Shown here one piece after another: positions 25,512 through 34,667 of a DNA stretch of 64,000 bases; position 1 is the stretch's first letter, and every line of letters begins with the position of its first letter. The notes under the pieces are model-generated. The model searched no databases and had not been told where the DNA came from. It saw nothing but the letters and a program-made list of their open reading frames with translations. Source of the DNA: Hymenobacter puniceus (GTDB lineage Bacteria > Bacteroidota > Bacteroidia > Cytophagales > Hymenobacteraceae); the NCBI RefSeq assembly GCF_014333525.1, contig NZ_JACSCX010000003.1:620001-684000 (forward strand), written 5' to 3'. The translations under genes were made by a program, and so were the position numbers.

Positions 25512-26120
25512 ATGGAACCAGCAGAAAGAGAAAAAACCATCCTCAAGCTAAAGCTCAACACCGACCCGCGGTGGGTGGATATTGCCAGCAAAAACATCGA
25601 GGACATCTTGGTGGACCACGCCTGGTGCGAGCAGAAAGCGGCCAGCACCGGCATCAGCATGATCATTCACTACCCCGAGAAAACCCGGCTCGTGGACGAG
25701 CTGACCGATCTGGTAGCCGAGGAGTGGAGCCATTTCGAGCGGGTGCTGCTGGAATTGCGCAAGCGCGGCTACGCCCTGGGCCGCCCGCGCCGCGACGAGT
25801 ACGTGGTGCAACTGCTGGCGCACGTGCGCAAAGGCGGCGCCCGCGAGCGGCAGCTCATGGATCAGCTACTGGTATCGGCCCTGATTGAGGCGCGCAGCTG
25901 CGAGCGGTTCAAGCTGCTGTGGAAGCACATTCCCGACCCCGAGCTAAGCAAATTCTACTACGAGCTGATGGTGTCCGAAGCAGGCCACTTCGTGAGCTAC
26001 GTGGAGCTGGCCAAAGAGTATTGCGACCCCAAACTAGTGGAAGAGCGCCTGCAGGAGCTGCTGAAAATTGAGGGCGAAATCGTGACCAGCCTGCCCGTGC
26101 GCGACGACCGGATGCATTGA
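25512..26120 (+). CDS. miaE: tRNA-(ms2io6A37) hydroxylase MiaE
   Basis: 202 residues, ferritin-like four-helix fold with a diiron site: DHAWCEQKAAS, EEWSHFERV, EARSCERF and SEAGHF supply the Glu/His ligands in the expected order. It hydroxylates the isopentenyl chain of ms2i6A37 using O2, and so acts on the product of MiaB, encoded about 12 kb away in this window. It appears monocistronic. Its leader ends in TTCAGGAATTTCCT followed one base later by the ATG. Confidence 0.93.
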   Translation: MEPAEREKTILKLKLNTDPRWVDIASKNIEDILVDHAWCEQKAASTGISMIIHYPEKTRLVDELTDLVAEEWSHFERVLLELRKRGYALGRPRRDEYVVQLLAHVRKGGARERQLMDQLLVSALIEARSCERFKLLWKHIPDPELSKFYYELMVSEAGHFVSYVELAKEYCDPKLVEERLQELLKIEGEIVTSLPVRDDRMH

Positions 26121-26145
26121 GCCGGCCAAGCCCTGGAAAAAATAA

Positions 26146-26177
26146 TCTGTTGGAAAAAAAAGGCTGGCATACCTTTG
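26146..26177 (+). promoter_or_regulatory. Promoter of the small secreted protein gene
   Basis: -7 box TACCTTTG at 26170-26177, with TCTG/TTGG at the -33 distance (26146-26153). The start codon follows 25 bases later. Confidence 0.5.
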
Positions 26178-26202
26178 CCTGATATCCTATATCTTACAGG
26201 CT

Positions 26203-26661
26203 ATGAAATTCTTGTCTATTTTTCTTTGCCTTGTTTTTGTGGCTATAGCAGCACTTGGTCAGTCGGCGCCGGAGAAATTTGTTTTTTGCGGTCAGCAATA
26301 CGATCTGCCCGCAAAAGCCAAGCTAGTGACGCCGTATGAGGTGCAGGCTGAAAACTTTGCTGTCATGCTGATGTACATCAACTTCGCCGATCTGCGTGAA
26401 ACCCCCAAGGCGTATGCCAAACAGCAAATGAAAAAGCTGAAAGGCGACGATATGCAGGAAATAACGGTTTTCATCCAGGATAATCCCGCGAAAGCCTACA
26501 AATTCAATTATCAAACCGAGCGGGGCATGGCCTACGACGTGCTGGCCTACGGCATTGCCAAAGGCCAGCCGGTAATGATTGAGCTGACGCTGGACGTTGA
26601 CCCCTCCAGCAACAAAGAAATTCCGGAGTTCGCGCGCCAGTTCGTGCGCCTCGATAAGTAA
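26203..26661 (+). CDS. Hypothetical secreted protein
   Basis: 152 residues that I do not recognise. Residues 1-20 (MKFLSIFLCLVFVAIAALGQ) form a signal peptide cleaved after Gln or nearby. The mature part is a small mixed alpha/beta domain (KFVFCGQQYDLPAKAKLV, TVFIQDNPAKAYKFNYQTER). It has its own promoter box and terminator. It is probably periplasmic or surface exposed; nothing in the neighbourhood suggests a role. Confidence 0.65.
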   Translation: MKFLSIFLCLVFVAIAALGQSAPEKFVFCGQQYDLPAKAKLVTPYEVQAENFAVMLMYINFADLRETPKAYAKQQMKKLKGDDMQEITVFIQDNPAKAYKFNYQTERGMAYDVLAYGIAKGQPVMIELTLDVDPSSNKEIPEFARQFVRLDK

Positions 26662-26701
26662 GAGGCCTCTTGTATGGCAGTGTCTATACAGGCACTCCTA
26701 A

Positions 26702-26750
26702 AACCAGCAAAAAACCCAGCCGACTCAGTCGGCTGGGTTTTTTGCTGGTT
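26702..26750. terminator. Bidirectional terminator
   Basis: Perfect 23-base inverted repeat (arms 26702-26724 and 26728-26750, loop tca) including A6 and T6 runs; it overlaps the last bases of the GH2 gene. Confidence 0.85.
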
Positions 26751-28596
26751 ACTCCGGCGTACTACTGCGAGAGTTGAGTATGCCGGGCGGCACCGACAGC
26801 TCGCCGGTGTGCGGGTCGATGATGCCGTTGCGCTCGTCCTCGATGTTGGTGGCCTGCGTGTACACGTCGCCGGCGATGGGGCGGGCCCGCAGCTCTTTTT
26901 TAAACTGCCGGATGCGTTCAGTGCGCTCCTCGCCGGCCTGAGGCCCACCGTAGTCGGCGAAGCCAAATCCGCCCCATTCGCTAACTACCAGCGGCTTCTG
27001 GCGGCGGTAGAAAAACGCGTCGCCGACAATAAGTGGATATGCCGCCGTGCCAAACATCTCACCCGCTACCAGCCGGTCGAGCAGCTCGCGCCAGCGCGGC
27101 AGATCCGGTGTGTAGAGGTGGGCCGAAAGCAAGTCAGATTTCAGGCGGCCCGCATCAGAAATGTGGTGCCAGCCGTCGTTGTCAACCACCAGAAACTGCG
27201 GATGCTCGATGAGCATGTAGTGGTAGGTGTCGATGATGTAGCGGCGGGTTTCGAGGTTGGTGGCAATGTCCTGGCAACCCCAGTCTTCGTTGTAGAGGCT
27301 CCAGATGACCACCGAAGGATGGCTTTCAATTAAAGCCAGCATGCGCTGTAACTCCTCGAAATGGTTTTGGCGGGAGCGGGGGCTGGAAGTGTGCGGGCTG
27401 GGCACTTCCACCCACAGCAGCAGCCCCAGTTCGTCGGCCAGGTTGTAGATGCGCGGATCGACGCCGGCAATATGCACGCGCACCAGGTTGCAGCCCAGCT
27501 CCTGCATGGCGTGCATGTGGCGCTTCATTTCCTCGTAGGTGGCCGTGCCGGGCTGGTACAGAATGCCGTCGAGGTAAGTGGGCTGGTTGTTGAGGTAAAC
27601 ATAGGTGCCGCGGCTTTCAATCTTGCGCAAACCGAAGCTGGTTTTGATCTGGGCCTCATAGCCTTCCGCGTCCACCAGGTCGGCCACCAGCCGGTACAGG
27701 TGCGGCAACTCCGGCGACCAAAGGCGGGCGCCGGGCATCTCCATCACCACGCGCTGCTGCTTCTGGCCGGCCTCCAAGCGCAGCGGAAACTCGGAAGTGA
27801 ACAGCGGCTCGCGGCCTTTGGGGCCGGTGCGCTCATACACGCGCAGGCGCAGCGTGTAGTGGCCGGGGTCGTGGATGCGGGTTGTGACGTTGAAGCGCAC
27901 CAACTGGTCTTCTACCACGCTGTCTACGCCGAGGCGGGAGCGGAGGCGGTTGCGCTCCACCATTTCCAGCCACACGCTGCGCACGGCGCCGGTGTAGGTG
28001 TGGTACCAGATGCCCCCCCGCTTATAGATGTGCGACTCCTGCTTGCCGCGCGTGGTTTCGGCGTCCATCGTGTCGGCAATGCGCACGGTGAGGCGGTTGA
28101 CGAGGTGCAGGTTTTCTTCGCGCAGCTCGTACGAAAACGAGGTGTACTCGCCGTAATGCACGTCTTCGCCCTCGATGGTGCGCAGCTGGCGGCCGTTCAG
28201 CCACACCTGCGTTTCGTAGCCGCAGGCCCCAAAGGTGAGCTGCAGCATGGACCGGGTCAGGGGCTCCTCAACTTCGGGTAGCGTGAACTCCCGCTCGTAC
28301 CAGCCCACAACCTTATCGTGCCAGGCGGTGGGGTGGGCCTGGCCCTTGGCCTGGGCCATGTGCTCTTCAATGGAGCCCGGCCACTGGGCCACGTAGTCGT
28401 AGTCGTGGCCGAGGTACCAGGTTTCGCGCAGACCGTTATCATCAGGGTCCAACGCAAACTTCCACTCGCCATCGAGCAGCACGTGGTTGTTGAGGCGCAG
28501 TACGGCTCGCGGCAGCGGGTTGGCGGCTTCTACTTCCTGCCGGTTAGCTTCTTCCTGGCTATCCGACAAACTGTAGTTGGTGTGCTCCGAATTCAT
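26749..28596 (-). CDS. Glycoside hydrolase family 2 (beta-galactosidase/glucuronidase-like)
   Basis: 615 residues from the ATG at 28596 (MNSEHTNYSL). Domain order is the GH2 one: N-terminal sugar-binding jelly roll (LDGEWKFALDPDDNGL to about 200), Ig-like domain (about 220-320) and a TIM barrel starting at the signature NNQPTYLDGILYQPGT. The acid/base Glu is in SLYNEDWG and the nucleophile Glu in VVSEWGGFG. No signal peptide is visible, so it should be cytoplasmic. There are no SusCD genes nearby, so it is not part of a polysaccharide utilisation locus here. The exact sugar cannot be read. Confidence 0.88.
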   Translation of the reverse strand: MNSEHTNYSLSDSQEEANRQEVEAANPLPRAVLRLNNHVLLDGEWKFALDPDDNGLRETWYLGHDYDYVAQWPGSIEEHMAQAKGQAHPTAWHDKVVGWYEREFTLPEVEEPLTRSMLQLTFGACGYETQVWLNGRQLRTIEGEDVHYGEYTSFSYELREENLHLVNRLTVRIADTMDAETTRGKQESHIYKRGGIWYHTYTGAVRSVWLEMVERNRLRSRLGVDSVVEDQLVRFNVTTRIHDPGHYTLRLRVYERTGPKGREPLFTSEFPLRLEAGQKQQRVVMEMPGARLWSPELPHLYRLVADLVDAEGYEAQIKTSFGLRKIESRGTYVYLNNQPTYLDGILYQPGTATYEEMKRHMHAMQELGCNLVRVHIAGVDPRIYNLADELGLLLWVEVPSPHTSSPRSRQNHFEELQRMLALIESHPSVVIWSLYNEDWGCQDIATNLETRRYIIDTYHYMLIEHPQFLVVDNDGWHHISDAGRLKSDLLSAHLYTPDLPRWRELLDRLVAGEMFGTAAYPLIVGDAFFYRRQKPLVVSEWGGFGFADYGGPQAGEERTERIRQFKKELRARPIAGDVYTQATNIEDERNGIIDPHTGELSVPPGILNSRSSTPE

Positions 28597-28789
28597 ACGT
28601 GTAAGGTTAGACGTGTCGCCGGGCAGGCTCTGCAATGTATGATGCGGAGGTTACTCCAGGCGAGTGGTGCCGGCCGTTTCGGTTGCCTGGAATGCCGCAA
28701 GAAGTTGGCAACAGCCTGGTAGAAACCACTCCAAGTCTCCCGATACCCGAACTGACAGCTGACTTTGCCAATAAAAGCGAAATCTCAAC

Positions 28790-30073
28790 TCAGGTTTTCT
28801 GTTTCTTCTTTTTAGCAGCCGGAAACAGCACATTGTTGAGAATGAGGCGGTAGCCGGGCGAGTTGGGGTGCAACGCCAGATCGGTGGGCTCTTCCTCCAC
28901 CAGGTGCTGGTAGTCCTCGGGGTCGTGGCCGCCATAGAAGGTCCAGGTGCCTTTTCCCAGCGTGCCGTGCATGTAGCGGATTTCGCCTGAGGCCTTGTTG
29001 TCGCCCATCACCACCACGTCGGGTTTCACCAGCTGCTTGCGAAACGCTGTAGTCTGGCCCATGAAGCCCTTGATGGTTTTTTCGTGGTCTTGGGTGAGCA
29101 TGGTGGGCACCGGGTCGTACTTGGCCGAGAACGTGAACAGCTGGAAGTAGTCGTTGTCTTCGTACACGCCGCGCTCCTGGGGCTGCATATCGATGTTGCT
29201 GTACTCGTACTGGTACGGGTCGCGCACCAGCTGGAAGTTCTGGAAGGCCAGCGTGCGGTTGAAGTTGAGCTTGCTTTGCGCGGCCGGGTCGGCAGCGTCG
29301 CCGTCGTACATGCTCTCCACCATGTCTACGCCCAGGCCGGCGAGGGCAATGTCGTAGGTGTCGGTGGCCGAGCACATAGCAAACTGAAACCCGCCGCCGG
29401 CAATAAACTCCTGCATCTTCACCACCACCGCGGCTTTCATCTGGCTGACTTTGGCAAAGCCGTGCCGCTTGGCCGTGGCTTCCGAGTCGCGCTGCTGCTG
29501 CTGGTACCAGGGCCGGTTGCGGTATTGAGCGAAGAATTTGCCGTACTCACCCGTAAAGTCTTCGTGGTGCAAGTGCAGCCAGTCGTACTTGGGCAGCTTG
29601 CCGTCGAGCACGTCGTCGTCGTAGATCTGGTCGTAGGGAATTTCGGCGTAGCCCAGCACCAGCGTCACGGCGTCGTCCCAGGGTTGCTTGCCTTTGGGTG
29701 TGTATACCGCAATTTTGGGCACCTTCTCCAGCTTCATGATGTCCATGTTGGCATTGGGGTCGGCTATTTCGGAGAGGATGCCGTTGTACTGAGCCGCCGA
29801 AATCACCTGGTACGTGACGCCGCGCACAGCCAGCTCATTTTCCACACCCGGCGCTACTTCGCAGGCAAAGGAGCCGCCGCGGTAGTTGAGCAGCCAGTCC
29901 ACTTCTATCTGCTTGCCGAGCAGCCAGTAGGCAATGCCGTAGGCCTTCAGGTGCTCTTTCTGAGTGTTGTCCATCGGGATGAGCACCTGGTTGGCCCAGG
30001 CGGCGCCCGGCCCGGCCAGCAGGCAGAGCAGCACCAGCAGGCAGGCCCGGAATCGTTGTTTGCTGTGTATCAT
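28790..30073 (-). CDS. Secreted protein of unknown function (database label asparagine synthetase B not supported)
   Basis: 427 residues from the ATG at 30073 (MIHSKQRFRACLLVLLCLLA). A signal peptide ends near AWAN, followed by QVLIPMDNTQKEHLKAYGIA. The body contains IPYDQIYDDDVLDGKLP, YDWLHLHHEDFTGEYGKF and GKGTWTFYGGHDPEDY. Homologues in Bacteroidota are often named asparagine synthetase B, but I see neither the N-terminal Cys amidotransferase site nor the SGGxDS pyrophosphatase loop, and the protein is exported. The HH and GGHDPED segments suggest a ThuA/glutamine-amidotransferase-like fold, which is inference. Confidence 0.7.
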   Translation of the reverse strand: MIHSKQRFRACLLVLLCLLAGPGAAWANQVLIPMDNTQKEHLKAYGIAYWLLGKQIEVDWLLNYRGGSFACEVAPGVENELAVRGVTYQVISAAQYNGILSEIADPNANMDIMKLEKVPKIAVYTPKGKQPWDDAVTLVLGYAEIPYDQIYDDDVLDGKLPKYDWLHLHHEDFTGEYGKFFAQYRNRPWYQQQQRDSEATAKRHGFAKVSQMKAAVVVKMQEFIAGGGFQFAMCSATDTYDIALAGLGVDMVESMYDGDAADPAAQSKLNFNRTLAFQNFQLVRDPYQYEYSNIDMQPQERGVYEDNDYFQLFTFSAKYDPVPTMLTQDHEKTIKGFMGQTTAFRKQLVKPDVVVMGDNKASGEIRYMHGTLGKGTWTFYGGHDPEDYQHLVEEEPTDLALHPNSPGYRLILNNVLFPAAKKKKQKT

Positions 30074-30307
30074 AGCCAAAGAAAATAAAGCCGTCCGGCC
30101 GCGTTCAACCACCGCTCAAGGTACTCAACTTACTGTTGCCAGCACAGCCAGGCAGCCGGTAGCAGCTAGGGGCTGTGCCAGCCAGAACGGGGCGGTGGCA
30201 GTTCCGGTTCCGCGCTGTCAGCGGCTGGAATCAGCAAACAAGCAGCCTCGGAAAAATACACGAAAAACCCGCCGCAAATGTGTAGATTGGCCGGAATTTG
30301 ACGACGT

Positions 30308-31546
30308 ATGGATCTGCTGGAAAACATTCGGGAAGCGTTTCGCTCCATCAAGAGCAACCTGCTTCGTACTATTCTTACGGCCCTCATCGTGAGTATTGGT
30401 ATTATGGCGCTGGTGGGGATTCTCACGGCCATTGATGCCATGAAATATTCGCTGAATCAGACGTTTGCCAGCCTGGGCGCTAATTCCTTTGAAATGAAGG
30501 CGAAAGGCTACACCAACCGGTTTCGCCGGGGTGGGGTGCAAGGCAAGGTGTATCCGCCCATCAATCTGCTGCAAGCCAAAAAATACAAAGAGCAGCTCAG
30601 CGACGAAGCGCAGGTGGGCATTTCAGCCTTTATATCGGGCGCCACCGAAGTGAAGGGCAACGGCCAGAAAACCAACCCCAACATTCAGGTGGTGGCCGGC
30701 GACGAAAACTACCTGCAGATCCAGAGCTACACCCTGGGCACGGGCCGCACCTTCTCGTCGCTGGAGCTCGACAACGGCACCAACGTGGCCATCATTGGCT
30801 CCGAGGTGAAAGACAAGCTGTATCCGTCGGAAAGCGGCCTGAACAAGTACGTGTATTTGCTGGGGCGGCGCTTTCAGGTGGTGGGCGTGCTGGAGAAAAG
30901 CGGCAGCAGCGGCCAGGGCGGCGGCGCCGACCGGATGGTGCTCATCCCGCTGGAAACCGGCAACCAACTGCCCCGGCAGCGCGCCCTCACCTTCGACGTG
31001 AAAACGGCCACCACCCGCCCCGAGGAGCTCAACTACCTCACGGGCCAGGCCACCGGCATCATGCGCGCCGTGCGCCACGATGCGCTGGGCCAGGAAGACA
31101 GCTTCGAGGTGGAGCGTTCCGACTCCATGGCCGCCAAGCTCGATGAGCTGAGCGGTGGCCTGAAAGTAGGGGGCTTTCTGGTGGGCTTCATCACGCTGCT
31201 TGGCGCCAGCATTGCCCTGATGAACATCATGATGGTATCGGTAACGGAGCGGACCCGCGAAATAGGGATCCGGAAGGCGCTGGGCGCCACGGCCCGCCAG
31301 ATCCGGCAGCAGTTCCTCATCGAGGCCATTGTGATTTGCGTGCTGGGCGGGGTGCTGGGCATCGTGCTGGGCGTGGGCGGCGGCAACCTGCTCACGCTAT
31401 TCATGGAGCAGGGCGCGTTCATTGTGCCGTGGCTGTGGATGTCAATGGGGCTGGTTATCTGCGTTACTGTAGGACTGGCCTCCGGTTACTATCCGGCCAG
31501 CAAAGCCGCCGCCCTCGACCCCATTGAAAGCCTACGCTACGAGTAG
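30308..31546 (+). CDS. ABC transporter permease, MacB/FtsX type
   Basis: 412 residues. One transmembrane helix near 20-42, a periplasmic MacB_PCD domain (about 45-280), then three C-terminal helices (about 288-310, 335-360, 375-395), ending [19 protein letters not shown], the family C-terminus. Such permeases work with a separate MacB-like ATPase in mechanotransmission rather than substrate transport through the membrane, for example macrolide, lipoprotein or peptide export. No ATPase or MacA-like gene is adjacent. Confidence 0.88.
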   Translation: MDLLENIREAFRSIKSNLLRTILTALIVSIGIMALVGILTAIDAMKYSLNQTFASLGANSFEMKAKGYTNRFRRGGVQGKVYPPINLLQAKKYKEQLSDEAQVGISAFISGATEVKGNGQKTNPNIQVVAGDENYLQIQSYTLGTGRTFSSLELDNGTNVAIIGSEVKDKLYPSESGLNKYVYLLGRRFQVVGVLEKSGSSGQGGGADRMVLIPLETGNQLPRQRALTFDVKTATTRPEELNYLTGQATGIMRAVRHDALGQEDSFEVERSDSMAAKLDELSGGLKVGGFLVGFITLLGASIALMNIMMVSVTERTREIGIRKALGATARQIRQQFLIEAIVICVLGGVLGIVLGVGGGNLLTLFMEQGAFIVPWLWMSMGLVICVTVGLASGYYPASKAAALDPIESLRYE

Positions 31547-31792
31547 AGTCGATCCGGTGCAAACTCCCGCTGTCGCTACACAAAGTAGTAACCCATGGCG
31601 GCCTGGCTGGGCTGGTATACAGATAGGATAGGGGGCACAAACACCACCTGCGTAAGCTGACGTGGGCTGGTGAACCAGTGTTTCGCCCGTTGTCAGATCT
31701 GATAAACCTGCGCGTTTCTAGGTGCTACCGGTACCACTTGCCTCATTCAACTGTAGCGTGGCGTATCAATCGACAGTTGCTGCGCTAGACCA
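31547..31792. other. Intergenic sequence without a recognisable gene
   Basis: I see no credible reading frame, RNA gene or hairpin terminator here. It is the left part of an 800-base gap, continued by the nested repeat element and more featureless sequence (31952-32305). Confidence 0.5.
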
Positions 31793-31951
31793 CTTAAGAA
31801 CGTATTTGGGAATTTGCGAAGAGCGTCCTGCTGGGCTTATCGAAGCATCTCTCGCCTCGTTGGGTTACTACTGCAACGAGGCGGGAGAGATGCTTTGACA
31901 AGCCCAGCAGGACAGAAACACTGTTTTACAAATTCCCAAACGCGTTTTAAG
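31793..31951. mobile_element. MITE-like element with outer inverted repeats enclosing a REP hairpin
   Basis: Outer arms 31793-31816 and 31929-31951 are inverted with about 21 of 23 matches and one gap (CTTAA(G)AACG..TTTGGGAATTTG). They enclose the REP-like hairpin at 31825-31913. There is no coding capacity and I cannot define a target-site duplication. It looks like a non-autonomous transposon end pair, family unknown. Confidence 0.55.
31825..31913. repeat. REP-like palindromic element, second family, copy 2
   Basis: Arms gtcctgctgggcttatcgaa (from 31825) and the near-complement ending at 31913 continue through CATCTCTC and CGCCTCGTT. Same family as 16363-16459. Confidence 0.8.
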
Positions 31952-32305
31952 TACACCAGCTTAGCATGATATGCTGGCGAGCCTGCGACAGCAACTGCAG
32001 CTAGTTGTGCGGGAATGTTGCTACAACGGGCATACGATAGGCTGCATTAATGAAGTCCACGTCCGGACAGATGCAGTGTATTATGTGCTGTCAAAGTAGA
32101 AGTATCCATTGTCTGTTAAGGTCCAGAACAGCTATCAGGGCGTATCAGAACCGGCCACGCAGTATCACTTAAATCGGTGAACCGAGCGCCGAGCGCCTAC
32201 CCTGGCAGGAGTAAATAGCTGGTTATGCCGCTCAACTCGTGCGGCGGCTCGGCTGAACAACTGCGGTTAGGTGGCGAGCGTGTCGTTACATGGCGGAGAA
32301 TAAAT
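31952..32305. other. Intergenic sequence upstream of the XRE gene, nothing recognised
   Basis: About 350 bases with no credible gene on either strand. Base composition is mixed, less GC-rich than the coding neighbours, and could be decayed coding or transposon sequence. Confidence 0.4.
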
Positions 32306-32343
32306 CAAATGATTTTATATACATTTGCATATAAAATCATTTG
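32306..32343. promoter_or_regulatory. 15-base perfect inverted repeat over the promoter of the XRE gene
   Basis: caaatgattttatat (32306-32320) is perfectly inverted at 32329-32343 across an 8-base centre. The centre contributes TACATTTG (32320-32327), a match to the TAnnTTTG -7 box, so the palindrome covers the promoter and reaches to 6 bases before the ATG at 32350. This is the layout of an autorepressor operator. Confidence 0.65.
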
Positions 32344-32349
32344 GGTAAT

Positions 32350-33006
32350 ATGGTTAACAATACAACAGTAGGGCAGCGTTTTGTGCAGCTTATTTCTCAT
32401 TTGGGAATAAGCAAAAACGCATTTGCTAACTCTCTTGATAAGACGGCAACCGTGGTGCAACATCTTGTGGAAGAGCGTAATAAACCTGGTTTTGACCTTT
32501 TGTGTAAGGTATTTGAAGTGTACCCAAATGTTTCTAAAGATTGGTTGATTGAGGGCGTGGGGCCTATGCTGGTGTCCAGCCCGATAGCGCCTACTACACC
32601 GCCGGCCGCCGCTGCAGTTGCCGCTGGTTCCGTTGAAACTGCCCAGGCTCTGCCGCCAGCAGTTGCGCCCGTTGCCACTGAAGCTGAGCTCGAACCCGCT
32701 AAGCCGGAAGCTGCTGCCTCTCAGCCTGCACTTGTTTCAGCCCCAACTTCTCAACGCACGCCAGTTGCCGAGGCTCCTATTGAAATTCCCGCCATGCCGG
32801 CTCCGGCACCCGCACCGGCCGTAGTTTCAGCGCCAACTGCACCAGTTGTAGCAGCTGCTCCGGCCCCCGATGCGGCTTGGCAAACGGCGCTATACACTCA
32901 GCAAATGGCCCACCAGCTCGCTATGGCTGAGCTGCGCAACCAGCATCTGCAGGACCAGCAACGCCTGATGCAGCAAATGCTGGACCTTATGCAGCGCCGG
33001 ATGTAG
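32350..33006 (+). CDS. XRE-family DNA-binding protein with Ala/Pro-rich linker and Gln/Met-rich C-terminal helix
   Basis: 218 residues from the ATG at 32350 (MVNNTTVGQRFVQLISHLGI). Residues 1-65 form an HTH domain (ISKNAFANSLDKTATVVQHL, then ERNKPGFDLLCKVFEVYPNVS). Residues about 75-180 are A/P/V/T-rich linker. The C-terminus (YTQQMAHQLAMAELRNQHLQ onward) is a Gln/Met-rich amphipathic helix likely to oligomerise. The HTH part is AT-rich, the linker GC-rich. It probably represses itself through the palindrome overlapping its promoter. Targets elsewhere are unknown. Confidence 0.8.
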   Translation: MVNNTTVGQRFVQLISHLGISKNAFANSLDKTATVVQHLVEERNKPGFDLLCKVFEVYPNVSKDWLIEGVGPMLVSSPIAPTTPPAAAAVAAGSVETAQALPPAVAPVATEAELEPAKPEAAASQPALVSAPTSQRTPVAEAPIEIPAMPAPAPAPAVVSAPTAPVVAAAPAPDAAWQTALYTQQMAHQLAMAELRNQHLQDQQRLMQQMLDLMQRRM

Positions 33007-33074
33007 CCTGATCTTTAGTTGTGTTCAACAGCGCAGCCAATCCTGCCTCTCATAACAGACACTTTCCTTACAAC

Positions 33075-33119
33075 GAAGCCCTCCGGCAGTAGTGTGATAC
33101 ACTAACGCCGGAGGGCTTC
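33075..33119 (+). terminator. Hairpin, probable terminator of the XRE gene
   Basis: 13-base arms gaagccctccggc and complement, with a second inner pairing (agtgt/acact). The T run is short. Confidence 0.6.
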
Positions 33120-33152
33120 TCCGTTAGGGCTGTGTGTCTCGCGGGAAGGACG

Positions 33153-33181
33153 GGTTGCTTCGCGCTGCTTACAATAACAGC
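33153..33181. repeat. REP remnant
   Basis: ggttgcttcgcgctgcttac followed by aataacagc resembles one arm of the dispersed repeats; it shares TCGCGCTGCTT with 22259-22287. No partner arm. Confidence 0.35.
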
Positions 33182-33201
33182 TGCCGCAAGCCGGCACGAA
33201 C

Positions 33202-34548
33202 CTAGTGCTGGAACACCTCAAGGCCCAACTCCTCGGCTTCCATTAGGTTCTGGGGTGTCACGGCGGTGAGGCGCAGGCGTTTTAGCTCGCCTACCAGTAG
33301 CGGGTCATATTTGGCCACTACGCGAATGTAGTTGGGCGTGAAGCCTTCCATCTGGCCGTTGGTCACGTCGTCCTCGAAGAGTACGGCGGTTTCCAGGCCC
33401 GCGTGCTGCTCGTAGAAATAACGCTTTTTCTTTTCCGACAAGCCCCGCAGCTGGGTGGTGCGCTCGTGGCGGTGGCGGTCCTGCACGCGGCCGGGCAGGG
33501 TAGGCGCCAGCGTATTTTCGCGCTCCGAGTACGGGAATACGTGCAGATAGCTCACGTCCAGCTCGTTGAGAAACTGGTAGGTTTCCAGAAAATCGGCTTC
33601 CGTTTCGCCGGGAAAGCCCACGATGACGTCCACGCCGATGCAGGCGTGCGGCATCACCTCTTTAATGAGGCGCACCCGCTCCACGTATAGCTCGCGGCGG
33701 TAGCGGCGGCGCATCAGGCCCAGAATCTTGTTGGAGCCCGACTGCAGCGGAATGTGGAAGTGCGGCATAAACCGCTTGGACTGCGCCACAAACCGGATAA
33801 TCTCGTCGGACAGCAAATTCGGCTCGCAGCTACTGATGCGGAACCGCTCAATGCCTTCCACTTCATCCAGGGCCTGCACCAGGTCGAAGAAGTTCTCTTT
33901 CCGCTCCCGGTCGGGGCCCTGCAGGCCAAAGTCGCCGAGGTTGACGCCGGTCAGCACGATTTCCTTAACGCCGGTTTCAGCCAGCTTCTGCACGCGCTCC
34001 ACCACGCTTTGTACCGAGCCCGAGCGGCTGGCCCCGCGCGCCAGCGGAATGGTGCAGAACGAGCACGAGTAGTCGCAGCCGTCCTGCACTTTCAGGAAGG
34101 TGCGCGTCCGGTCGCCGTAGGAGTGAGCCGCGTGAAACTCGGTGGCTTCGGAAATAGGGGAGGCAAACACCTGGCCGGGCTGGCCAGCGGCCGGCTTCTG
34201 GAAGCCGGCCAGTGTTTCTACCAGCTGAAACTTCTCGGCGGCACCCAGTACGGCGTGCACGCCCGGGATTTCGGCAATTTCCTGGGGTTTGAGCTGGGCG
34301 TAGCAGCCTACAATGGCCACGAAGGCCTCGGGGTTGTGCTTGAGGGCCTCCTTCACCACCTTCCGACACTTGCGGTCGGCGTGGTCCGTGACGGAGCAGG
34401 TGTTGATGACGTAGATATCGGCCGCGTCCTCGAAGGCCGCTTTCACGAAGCCGTGTTCTTCAAACTGCCGGCCGATGGCGGAAGTTTCGGAGAAATTGAG
34501 CTTGCAGCCCAGCGTGTAAAAGGCAACTTTTCTGGTTTCCATTTCCAT
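33202..34548 (-). CDS. mtaB: tRNA t6A37 methylthiotransferase MtaB
   Basis: 448 residues from the first ATG (34548, MEMETRKVAFYTLGCKLN); a TTG two codons earlier is less likely. The MTTase domain has TLGCKLN, INTCSVTDHAD and VGCYAQ; the radical-SAM motif is CDYSCSFC in the GCDYSCSFCTIPLARG segment. GCKLN with CSVTDHADRK is typical of MtaB rather than MiaB or RimO. It converts t6A37 to ms2t6A37 in tRNAs reading A-starting codons. A TATCTTTG box lies 11 bases upstream. Confidence 0.94.
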   Translation of the reverse strand: MEMETRKVAFYTLGCKLNFSETSAIGRQFEEHGFVKAAFEDAADIYVINTCSVTDHADRKCRKVVKEALKHNPEAFVAIVGCYAQLKPQEIAEIPGVHAVLGAAEKFQLVETLAGFQKPAAGQPGQVFASPISEATEFHAAHSYGDRTRTFLKVQDGCDYSCSFCTIPLARGASRSGSVQSVVERVQKLAETGVKEIVLTGVNLGDFGLQGPDRERKENFFDLVQALDEVEGIERFRISSCEPNLLSDEIIRFVAQSKRFMPHFHIPLQSGSNKILGLMRRRYRRELYVERVRLIKEVMPHACIGVDVIVGFPGETEADFLETYQFLNELDVSYLHVFPYSERENTLAPTLPGRVQDRHRHERTTQLRGLSEKKKRYFYEQHAGLETAVLFEDDVTNGQMEGFTPNYIRVVAKYDPLLVGELKRLRLTAVTPQNLMEAEELGLEVFQH

Positions 34549-34559
34549 AAACAAGGCGG

Positions 34560-34567
34560 CAAAGATA
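34560..34567 (-). promoter_or_regulatory. -7 promoter box TATCTTTG of mtaB
   Basis: Minus-strand TATCTTTGC, a TAnnTTTG match, 11 bases before the ATG. Confidence 0.5.
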
Positions 34568-34667
34568 CGGCGGAAGTTGCGGGTTTGCGGCAGTGGCTGT
34601 AAACCAATGGACTTGGAACTGAGAAATGCCCCCCTTTGCTTTTGGTTGGCCTACCTTGTGGGGAAGA

